Assembly: GCF_000374445.1 (NCBI RefSeq) | Contig: NZ_KB894442.1 | Span: forward strand, 1-63,066 | Length of the DNA: 63,066 bases | Source: Actinokineospora enzanensis DSM 44649 | GTDB lineage: Bacteria; Actinomycetota; Actinomycetes; Mycobacteriales; Pseudonocardiaceae | Direction: 5' to 3' | Shown: in pieces, positions 56,737-63,066 of the stretch | Position numbering within the stretch: the stretch's first letter is position 1 | Layout: each line of letters begins with the position of its first letter | Notes under the pieces: model-generated | Seen by the model: the letters and a program-made list of their open reading frames with translations, nothing else | The model's database searches: none | What the model was told of the DNA's origin: nothing | Made by a program: the position numbers and the translations under genes

Positions 56737-58317
56737 TCAGGTGGCGGTCAGTCGGATCGCGGTGTCGCGGGCTTGTTTCGCAGTGGACGCCGGGAGAACT
56801 GCCGTGGCGATCTCGCGGCAGGACGCGGAGTCATGCCGCGACAGCATCTCCCGAACCGGGCCTGCGCTGTTGGGCGTCATCGACAGGGAATCCACGCCCA
56901 ATCCCGTGTAGACCAGGGCGAGCAACGGATCGGCCGCCGATTCCCCGCAGATCCCCACCGGTTTCGCCACGGCCAGCGCCGCGCTGACCACCCGTGCCAC
57001 CAGGTCGAGGAGCGCGGGCTGCCACGGGTCGAGCAACTCGGCCAGTTCGCCGGACTCCCGGTCGGCCGCGAACGTGTACTGCGCCAGGTCGTTCGTGCCG
57101 ATGCTGACGAAGTCCACCTCCGCGAGCACGTCTTCGGCGCGGAGCGCGGCGGCGGGGATCTCCACCATCACCCCGACGTGAGCGAACCCGTACGCACGCG
57201 CGGTCTCGGCGAACCGCGCGGCCTCGGCGGCGGTGGCGATCATCGGGGCCATCACCCACGGTTCGACGCCGGTGTCCTCGGCCGCCGCCGCGAGCGCGGT
57301 CAACTGGTCGGCCAACAGCTCCGTACGTCGCGTACCGCGAAGCCCCAATGCCGGGTTGGGCTCGGGCCTCGTCAGCAAATACGGCGGCGATTTGTCGGAG
57401 CCCACGTCCAACGTCCGCACGACGACGCGTCGACCCGCCAACGGCACCAGCACTTCACGGTATGCCGCGCGCTGTTCCTCGACCGTCGGCGCTTCTCTCC
57501 GGTTCAGGTAGAAGAACTCGGTGCGGAACAGGCCGACGCCGTCCATGCCCTCCGCCGGATCCGGTCCGCCGATGTTGGCCAGCAGCGTGACCGGCAAGGT
57601 CACCGCGGCGTCGGGGACACTGCCGACCTGGTGAGACGCGATGTCCGCGTCCGTCGGCGACACGATCACCTGACCGGTGCCGCCGTCCACCAGCACCCGC
57701 TGTCCATCCACAAGCGACTCCGCGACCGAGCAGGACAGCACGGCCGGGATGCCCGCAGCCCGAGCCAGGATCGCGGTGTGGCCGGTTGGCCCGCCCCGTG
57801 CGGTGATCACGGCCAGGACCTCGCCCGGGTCCAGCAACGCCGTGTCGGCGGGTGAGAGATCGTCGGCGACGAGGACATGGGGGTGGCCGGGCGTCGGGAG
57901 GCCCGGGGCCGGGAGGTCGAGCAGGTCGGCAACGGCCCGGTCGCGGATGTCGGCGAGGTCGTCGGCGCGTTCCGCGAGGTGGCCGTCGGCGAGCAGGTCC
58001 CGGTATCGGGCTATCGCCCGGTCGACGGCCCACGCGGCCGGGATGCCCTGGCGGACGAGGGCCTCGATCTCGGCGGCCAGGGCGGGGTCGCGGGCGATGA
58101 CGGCCGAGGTGGTCAGAACGTCGGCCGCCGCGCCGTCGACGAGTTCAGCCCGTCTTTCCAGCTCCGCCGCCGTGGCGTCGAGCGCGGCCAACGCCCGGTC
58201 GGTGTCGTCGGTGCCGGGCGCGGGCATCTCGGCCGGGAGCTCCGGGGGCGTGCCGAGCCGGGCGACCGGGCCGGTGGCGACCCCCGGGCTGACGCCGAGG
58301 CCGCTGTGCGCGGTCAC
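56737..58317 (-). CDS. ptsI: Phosphoenolpyruvate-protein phosphotransferase (PTS enzyme I)
   Basis: The 526-aa enzyme has 'GGPTGHTAILARAAGIPAV' (active His), the PEP-binding barrel ('GVGLFRTEFFYLNR', 'VRTLDVGSDKSPPYL', 'GLRGTRR', 'VEIPAAAL', 'VSIGTNDLAQYTFAADR') and the late Cys in 'VGICGESAADP'. Enzyme I phosphorylates HPr to start sugar PTS. It is somewhat short (usual 550-575). GTG 58317 overlaps the paaE stop (GTGA), so it is translated as the last gene of the paa operon, with no ptsH nearby; this context is unusual. Confidence 0.92.
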   Translation of the reverse strand: MTAHSGLGVSPGVATGPVARLGTPPELPAEMPAPGTDDTDRALAALDATAAELERRAELVDGAAADVLTTSAVIARDPALAAEIEALVRQGIPAAWAVDRAIARYRDLLADGHLAERADDLADIRDRAVADLLDLPAPGLPTPGHPHVLVADDLSPADTALLDPGEVLAVITARGGPTGHTAILARAAGIPAVLSCSVAESLVDGQRVLVDGGTGQVIVSPTDADIASHQVGSVPDAAVTLPVTLLANIGGPDPAEGMDGVGLFRTEFFYLNRREAPTVEEQRAAYREVLVPLAGRRVVVRTLDVGSDKSPPYLLTRPEPNPALGLRGTRRTELLADQLTALAAAAEDTGVEPWVMAPMIATAAEAARFAETARAYGFAHVGVMVEIPAAALRAEDVLAEVDFVSIGTNDLAQYTFAADRESGELAELLDPWQPALLDLVARVVSAALAVAKPVGICGESAADPLLALVYTGLGVDSLSMTPNSAGPVREMLSRHDSASCREIATAVLPASTAKQARDTAIRLTAT

Positions 58318-59369
58318 GCGTCGAAATCGACGGTGACCGACTCGGTGACCGGCAGGCCCTGGCAGGTGAGCACGAATCCCGCGTCGAGTTCGTGCTGTTC
58401 CAGTGCGTAGTTCCGCCGCATCTCGACCTCCCCGGCCACGACCTTCGCCCGGCACGTGCCGCACACCCCACCCTTGCACGCGAACGGCAGGTCGGCACGG
58501 ACCCGCTGCGCGGCGTCCAGGATCGGCTCGTCATAGGGCAGGGCCAGGGTGGTCTCGCGGCCGTCGAGGACGACGGTCACCGACGCGGTCGGTCCGTCGG
58601 GGCGGCGCTCGTCGACGCGCTTGGGCGCGGGCGGCGGTTCGTCGACGTAGAACAGCTCGCGGTGCAGCCGGTTCGACGGGACGCCGCGCGCGGTGAGCAC
58701 CGCGTGCGCGTCCTGGACCATCCCGAACGGGCCGCACAACCACCAGTGGTCGATATCGGCAGCCGGGACGACACGGTCGAACAGCGCGGTGAGCCGGTCC
58801 GCGTCGAGACGGCCGGAGAACAGTTCGACATCGCCCGGCTCGCGGGACAGTACGTGCACCAACTGCACCCGCGCCGGGTAGCGGTCCTTCAGGTCGGCCA
58901 GCTCCTCCGCGAACATCACGGTATCGGAGCGCCGGTTGGCGTAGAGCAGGGTGACGCGGGTGTCGGGTTCGGCGAGCACGGTCGCGGCGATCGAGAGCAC
59001 CGGGGTGATACCCGACCCGGCCGCGATGAAGCCGTGGTGGCCGCCCGGCTCGACCACCGGGGTGAACCCGCCCTGCGGGGGCAGCACCTCCAGCAGGTCG
59101 CCGGGTTCGAGCGCGTCGACGAGGTGGCTGGAGAACAGCCCGCCCTCGACCCGCCGCACCCCGATGCGCGGCGCGGCGCCGACCGGCGCGCAGATCGAGT
59201 ACGACCGGCGCTCCTCGTGCCCCTCGACGTCCTGGCGCAGCGTCAGGTACTGACCGGCTTTGAACGCGAATTGGTCGCCCAACCCGTCGGGAACCGCGAA
59301 GGTGATGGCCACGGCGTCGTCGCAGAGCCGGTCGACCCTGGCGACCGGGAGGGCGTGGAAGGCGCGCAC
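58314..59369 (-). CDS. paaE: Phenylacetyl-CoA epoxidase reductase subunit
   Basis: The 351-aa protein has an FNR-type FAD/NAD(P)H module ('QYLTLRQDVEGHEERRSYSI', 'AAGSGITPVLSI', 'CGPFGMVQDA') and a C-terminal plant-type [2Fe-2S] domain ('FACKGGVCGTCRAKVVAGEV' with 'LTCQGLP'). It feeds electrons to the PaaABCE mono-oxygenase that makes ring-1,2-epoxyphenylacetyl-CoA. GTG 59369 is 2 bp after the paaD stop. Confidence 0.93.
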   Translation of the reverse strand: MRAFHALPVARVDRLCDDAVAITFAVPDGLGDQFAFKAGQYLTLRQDVEGHEERRSYSICAPVGAAPRIGVRRVEGGLFSSHLVDALEPGDLLEVLPPQGGFTPVVEPGGHHGFIAAGSGITPVLSIAATVLAEPDTRVTLLYANRRSDTVMFAEELADLKDRYPARVQLVHVLSREPGDVELFSGRLDADRLTALFDRVVPAADIDHWWLCGPFGMVQDAHAVLTARGVPSNRLHRELFYVDEPPPAPKRVDERRPDGPTASVTVVLDGRETTLALPYDEPILDAAQRVRADLPFACKGGVCGTCRAKVVAGEVEMRRNYALEQHELDAGFVLTCQGLPVTESVTVDFDA

Positions 59370-59371
59370 GG

Positions 59372-59860
59372 TCAGAGTTCCTTGATCTGCTCGAACGGTT
59401 CGCGGCAGTCCTCGCAGCGACGCAGCGCCTTGCACGCGGTGGAGCCGAACCGGGACAGCTCGGTCGTGTCGACCGATCCACAGCGCGGGCACGGCACCCG
59501 GCGCGCGGGCGGCTCCAGGGTCAGCGGGATCGGCCCGACCGCGCGCGGCCCGATCCGCTGGGGCGGTGCGATGCCGTGGTCGGCCAGCTTGCGCAGCCCG
59601 GCGTCGCTGATCCAGTCGGTGGTCCAGGCCGGGTGCAGCACAGTGCGGATCTCGATGTCCGAATAGCCCGCTTCGACGAGGTCGGCTCGCAAATCGGCGC
59701 GCATCTCGTCCAGCGCCGGGCAGCCGGAGTAGGTGGGCGTGATGGTGACGACCACGCGGCCGCCCTCTTCGCGCACGTCCCGCAGCACGCCGAGGTCCGC
59801 CAGCGTGAGGACCGGCAATTCCGGGTCCACCACGGCCGAGACGATCTCCCGCGCGCTCAC
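59372..59860 (-). CDS. paaD: Phenylacetate degradation protein PaaD (SufT-like/DUF59)
   Basis: The 162-aa protein has the DUF59 domain ('VVDPELPVLTLADLGVLRDV', 'ITPTYSGCPALDEM') and a C-terminal zinc-ribbon-like part ('VPCPRCGSVDTTE', 'CEDCREPF'). PaaD is needed for maturation of the phenylacetyl-CoA epoxidase. GTG 59860 overlaps the paaC stop. Confidence 0.93.
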   Translation of the reverse strand: MSAREIVSAVVDPELPVLTLADLGVLRDVREEGGRVVVTITPTYSGCPALDEMRADLRADLVEAGYSDIEIRTVLHPAWTTDWISDAGLRKLADHGIAPPQRIGPRAVGPIPLTLEPPARRVPCPRCGSVDTTELSRFGSTACKALRRCEDCREPFEQIKEL

Positions 59861-60753
59861 CACACCGCCCCCGGCATCGATCGGGCCACGTGCTGCAGCT
59901 CGGCGAGCAGGTGCCCCAGGGCCTGGGTGTGCACGCCGTCCCGACCCGCCCGACCCGCGAGCGCGGCGACCTGGGTGACCTCGGGCCGGTCGAGCTCGGC
60001 GGCGGACAGCACGGTGTCGAGCACCTCGGCCACCTCGGCCCGGACGTCCGCCGGGTCGACCGCCACCCCGCCGAGCGCGGTCTCCACCGGGTGCGTGGTG
60101 AAAAGTTCGTCGGTGTACGCCCACACCTGAGTCAGCCCGGCGATCATCCGTTCCCGCGAGTAGTCGGTGCCGCCCGCCAGCCGCAGCACCCACTGGGCGG
60201 CGTGATCACGGTGGTAGGCGAGTTCCTTGATCCCCTTCGCGGCCACGGCCGCCAGCACCGGATCCGCCGACGCGGTGAGTCGCTGGAACACGGCCAGCCG
60301 CCACGACGAGAACACCAGCAGCCGGGCGATGGTGGTCGCGAAGTCGCCCCCCGGGCCGGGTCCGCAGTCGATTTCCACCAGCCGCACGTTGCGGAACTCG
60401 CGTTCGTCACGCAGGTAGGCCAGCGCGTCCTCGTCCCGGCCCGCGTCCTCGACCTCGGCGGCCCGGCTGAGCAGCAGCCGCGCCTGCCCGAGCAGGTCGA
60501 GCGCGATGTTGGCCAGCGCGACGTCCTCCTCCAGCTCCGGCGCCCGCGAGCACCACTCGGCGAGGCGCTGGGCGTGGATGAGCGCGTCGTCGCCGAGCAT
60601 CAGGCAGTACACCACCAGGTCGGCCCGCTCGACCCCGGCGGGCAGGGCTCGGTCGACGCCGGTCAGCGCGGCCGTGAAGCCGGTGCCGAACGCCCAGTGC
60701 TTCTCCTCGCCCTCGTCGGCGAGGGCCTCGTACGCGTTGTCCATACTGCCCAC
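59857..60753 (-). CDS. paaC: Phenylacetyl-CoA epoxidase subunit PaaC
   Basis: The 298-aa structural subunit is a ferritin-like helical protein (LMLGDDALIHAQRLAEWCSR, EEDVALANIALDLLGQARLL, KGIKELAYHRDHAAQWVLRL). It pairs with PaaA in the epoxidase core. GTG 60753 is favoured because AAGGA lies 4-5 bases upstream; ATG 60744 is alternative. A 17-bp tandem repeat fills the gap to paaB. Confidence 0.92.
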   Translation of the reverse strand: MGSMDNAYEALADEGEEKHWAFGTGFTAALTGVDRALPAGVERADLVVYCLMLGDDALIHAQRLAEWCSRAPELEEDVALANIALDLLGQARLLLSRAAEVEDAGRDEDALAYLRDEREFRNVRLVEIDCGPGPGGDFATTIARLLVFSSWRLAVFQRLTASADPVLAAVAAKGIKELAYHRDHAAQWVLRLAGGTDYSRERMIAGLTQVWAYTDELFTTHPVETALGGVAVDPADVRAEVAEVLDTVLSAAELDRPEVTQVAALAGRAGRDGVHTQALGHLLAELQHVARSMPGAVW

Positions 60754-60764
60754 GATGTCCTTAA

Positions 60765-60820
60765 AAGATCGGCGGCCTTAGAAGATCGGCGGCCTTAGAA
60801 GATCGGCGGCCTTAAAGATC
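60765..60820 (-). repeat. 17-bp tandem repeat between paaB and paaC
   Basis: AAGATCGGCGGCCTTAG occurs at 60765, 60782 and 60799 with a partial fourth copy from 60815; the three copies are perfect over 16 of 17 bases. On the coding strand each unit contains TAAGG, a ribosome-binding-site-like core, and the last unit merges with the paaC site TTAAGGACATC. Confidence 0.9.
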
Positions 60821-61106
60821 AGAGGTGCGGCACGTCGTCCGGGATGGCGTAGAACGTGGGGTGCCGGTAGACCTTGTCGCCGCTGGGGGCGAAGAACGGG
60901 TCCTTCTCGTCCGGGCTGGACGCGGTGATCGCGTCGGCCCGCACCACCCAGATGCTCACGCCCTCGTTGCGCCGGGTGTACAGGTCACGCGCGTTGCGCA
61001 GCGCCATCTCGTCGTCGGGCGCGTGCAGCGAGCCGACGTGCACGTGGTTGAGCCCGCGTTTGCCGCGCACGAACACCTCGTACAACGGCCACGATGCGTC
61101 GGTCAT
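60819..61106 (-). CDS. paaB: Phenylacetyl-CoA epoxidase subunit PaaB
   Basis: The 95-aa subunit matches PaaB: '[23 protein letters not shown]' (in parts), '[21 protein letters not shown]' and the C-terminal '[14 protein letters not shown]'. It bridges the PaaAC units in the complex. ATG 61106 overlaps the paaA stop (ATGA). Confidence 0.95.
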   Translation of the reverse strand: MTDASWPLYEVFVRGKRGLNHVHVGSLHAPDDEMALRNARDLYTRRNEGVSIWVVRADAITASSPDEKDPFFAPSGDKVYRHPTFYAIPDDVPHL

Positions 61107-62029
61107 ACCGCCCGCTCCCGCTTCTTCGCCGCGTAGGCGGCCGCCGCCTCACGCACCCACGCACCATCCTCGTGCGCCTGCCGCCGGTGCGCGACCCGCT
61201 CCGCGTTGCACGGCCCGTCGCCCTTGACGACCCGCCAGAACTCGGCCCAGTCGATCTCGCCGAAGTCGTGGTGCCCGCGCTCGGCGTTCCAGGCCAGCGC
61301 CGGGTCGGGCAGCGTGACGCCGAGCCGCTCGGCCTGCGGCACGGTCATGTCCACGAACCGCTGCCGCAGCTCGTCGTTGGTGTGCCGCTTGATCCGCCAC
61401 CGCATGGACTGCTCGGTGTTGGCACTCTCCGCGTCCGGCGGCCCGAACATCATCAGCGACGGCCACCACCAGCGGTCCACCGCGTCCTGCACCATCTCCC
61501 GCTGGGCGGGCGTGCCGCGCATCATGGTCATCAGCAGCTCGTAGCCCTGCCGCTGGTGGAACGACTCCTCTTTGCAAACCCGGATCATGGCGCGCGCGTA
61601 CGGCCCGTAGGAGGTGCGGCAGAGCGGGACCTGGTTGCAGATCGCCGCGCCGTCCACCAGCCAGCCGATGACACCGACGTCGGCGAAGGTGAGCGTGGGG
61701 TAGTTGAAGATCGAGGAGTACTTCTGCCGCCCCTCGACCAGGTTGCGGGTCAACTCGGCCCGGTCCGCGCCCAGCGTCTCGGCCGCGGCGTACAGGTAGA
61801 GCCCGTGCCCGGCCTCGTCCTGCACCTTGGCCAGTAGGATCGCCTTCCGCCGCAGCGACGGCGCCCGGCCGATCCAGTTCCCCTCCGGCTGCATCCCGAT
61901 GATCTCGGAGTGCGCGTGCTGCGCGATCTGCCGCACCAGCGTCTTCCGGTACCCGTCCGGCATCCAGTCCCGCGGCTCCACCCGGTGCTCCGCGGCGACG
62001 ACGCGCTCGAACTCGCGTTCCAGGTCCAC
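61103..62029 (-). CDS. paaA: Phenylacetyl-CoA epoxidase catalytic subunit PaaA
   Basis: The 308-aa diiron subunit has '[20 protein letters not shown]' (E-x2-H) and '[18 protein letters not shown]' (E-x2-H) as metal motifs, plus '[18 protein letters not shown]'. It epoxidises the ring of phenylacetyl-CoA. GTG 62029 is used although no strong ribosome-binding site is visible. It is the first gene of paaABCDE-ptsI. Confidence 0.95.
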   Translation of the reverse strand: MDLEREFERVVAAEHRVEPRDWMPDGYRKTLVRQIAQHAHSEIIGMQPEGNWIGRAPSLRRKAILLAKVQDEAGHGLYLYAAAETLGADRAELTRNLVEGRQKYSSIFNYPTLTFADVGVIGWLVDGAAICNQVPLCRTSYGPYARAMIRVCKEESFHQRQGYELLMTMMRGTPAQREMVQDAVDRWWWPSLMMFGPPDAESANTEQSMRWRIKRHTNDELRQRFVDMTVPQAERLGVTLPDPALAWNAERGHHDFGEIDWAEFWRVVKGDGPCNAERVAHRRQAHEDGAWVREAAAAYAAKKRERAV

Positions 62030-62090
62030 GCGCCGATGTTACACCTGGGCGCCGATTTCGCCGAGAAGTGTCACAGCAGGTGCGCCCCGG

Positions 62091-62564
62091 TCAGATCCGG
62101 ATCCGCCGCCGCGGCCGCAACCGCCGCACCTGCAACGGCCCCCGCCTGCGCAACCAGTAGAGAACGCCCCCCGACACCACCCACACGGCCAGCACGGCGG
62201 TACTCACCGGCAAAATCGTCAACGCCGCCCCCCGCCCGGCCACCCGCACGAGATCGGGGTTGCGCAGGTCGTACTCGACCCGCACGACCTGCCCCTCCTC
62301 CAGCGCCTCCGGGTACAGCACCCCCACCGTCGGCACGTGCTCCGCCCCATCCGGCGTCTGGAACCGCACCAACGTCCGCGCGAACGACACACTGACGACA
62401 TCGGCGTTCGCGTTCCCGGTATGCCCCTCGATGGCCCCGTCCTCGACGAACGCCGCCACCACGAGCAACACCCCCAGCAGGGTCACCAACCCCGCCACCA
62501 CCATCGCCACCAACGCCGCGATCGCCCGATTCCGCTCCGGCCGCCCCAGCTGCTCCTCCACCAC
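62091..62564 (-). CDS. DUF3592-type membrane protein
   Basis: The 157-aa protein has N-terminal (about 14-38, AIAALVAMVVAGLVTLLGVLL) and C-terminal (about 115-140) membrane helices flanking a beta-rich domain with 'VVSVSFARTLVRFQTPDGAEH' and 'EEGQVVRVEYDLRNPDLVRV', the DUF3592 pattern. Function unknown. GTG 62564. It ends about 60 bp before paaA on the same strand and may be cotranscribed with it. Confidence 0.75.
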   Translation of the reverse strand: MVEEQLGRPERNRAIAALVAMVVAGLVTLLGVLLVVAAFVEDGAIEGHTGNANADVVSVSFARTLVRFQTPDGAEHVPTVGVLYPEALEEGQVVRVEYDLRNPDLVRVAGRGAALTILPVSTAVLAVWVVSGGVLYWLRRRGPLQVRRLRPRRRIRI

Positions 62565-62776
62565 GCCCCGAGCCTAGCCACCCACCCCGTCCCCCAGGTT
62601 GTCCACAGCCAAGATCATCCCTATTCGCTTTCTCCCGCCCCACCCGCATAAAATAGAAATCGGGGATCCCCTATTCCCGGGTACCCTCGCGCCGCCGCGC
62701 CCACCAAGATCCCCACTTATCCACACCCGCACAATTCCCCCACCCACCAAGCCGCCCAAACCACTAGTGCTTGACC

Positions 62777-63066
62777 TCATGTGGTCATTGCGCCACCGTG
62801 TCTGAGCAGGAGTTCGTTCATCTTCTCGACGGGTTTGTAGCCGCCGAGGGTCTCACGGGGACGGCCGTTGAGTTCCCGGGCGACCGCGTCGAGGTGAGCC
62901 TGGGAATGGACCGACAGGTCGGTCCCCTTCGGAAAATACTGGCGCAGCAGTCGATTCGTGTTCTCGTTCGTGCCCCGCTGCCATGGGCTGTGCGGGTCAC
63001 AGAAATAGACCGGCATTCCGGTGGCCATGGTGAAGTACGCGTGATCGGCCATCTCGCTGCCCTGAT
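62777..63066 (-). CDS. IS30-family transposase, C-terminal part (5' end beyond window)
   Basis: The frame is open to the window edge and reads [17 protein letters not shown], then '[20 protein letters not shown]', '[13 protein letters not shown]' and '[26 protein letters not shown]'. This is the catalytic C-terminus of an IS30-type DDE transposase, with the catalytic Glu in '[12 protein letters not shown]'. It is intact as far as visible. The 200 bp to its left (62577-62776) are A+T-richer, hold a GGGGATCCCC palindrome (62662) and contain no supported gene; the IS end is probably near 62760. Confidence 0.9.
   Translation of the reverse strand, partial: QGSEMADHAYFTMATGMPVYFCDPHSPWQRGTNENTNRLLRQYFPKGTDLSVHSQAHLDAVARELNGRPRETLGGYKPVEKMNELLLRHGGAMTT

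Noticed and set aside
62662..62671. GGGGATCCCC palindrome near the IS30 element
   Set aside because: A 10-bp palindrome alone is weak; it does not match a visible terminal repeat.

Overview
The window is about 70% G+C, uses many GTG starts and is packed with 4-bp ATGA/GTGA gene overlaps. It encodes a 14-subunit menaquinone-type NADH dehydrogenase, a KorAB ferredoxin oxidoreductase, and MenG, MenJ and GrcC homologues. Together these point to an actinomycete, most likely in or near the Pseudonocardiaceae; the family assignment is inference from gene content.

Layout. 1-3 kb: accessory DNA with an IS982-family insertion sequence, a gene tail next to it, a NUDIX gene and a tyrosine recombinase. 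3.03-17.6 kb: an integrated actinomycete integrative and conjugative element (AICE) of about 14.5 kb. It lies between 53-bp direct repeats (3033-3085 and 17549-17601), the right one inside an intact tRNA-Tyr gene. Its left 2.5 kb is mostly non-coding and rich in repeats. A divergent GntR regulator with paired operators comes next. From 7.0 to 17.4 kb a co-directional run of overlapping genes encodes a Pif-like NUDIX protein, small zinc-knuckle proteins, membrane spread proteins, an FtsK/TraB translocase, a DnaB-N-like protein, a DUF3631 ATPase, Xis and Int.

17.8-20 kb: yajQ, then an integrase relic, a decayed DUF4258/DUF2283 pair and a DUF6941 gene. 20.5-31.9 kb: rmlA, htpX, a siderophore-interacting reductase, a 44-aa small ORF, a DDAH-like gene divergent from an Lrp regulator, an enoyl-CoA hydratase-like gene, korAB and two membrane-anchored proteins sharing a C-terminal domain. 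32-54.8 kb: a long-chain polyprenyl diphosphate synthase, the complete nuoA-N operon (minus strand), menJ, a DUF4328 gene, menG and two GT4 glycosyltransferases. 55-62.6 kb: an inositol monophosphatase-like gene, an alpha/beta hydrolase, and a paaABCDE operon that runs straight into a PTS enzyme I gene. The right edge cuts an IS30-family transposase.

How it fits together. GrcC-like (side chain), MenG (ring methylation) and MenJ (side-chain saturation) make the menaquinone that Nuo reduces. CRP-type TGTGA-N6-TCACA sites in front of nuoA and menJ suggest shared cAMP-receptor-type control. In the AICE, two non-coding architectures stand out as likely cis-acting loci: a duplicated 145-bp module of GTAAA/TTTAC repeats at 9-bp period, and a TGTCAC iteron array directly upstream of an unusual replication module (DnaB-N-like protein plus DUF3631 ATPase) where RepSA or a primase-polymerase would normally be expected.
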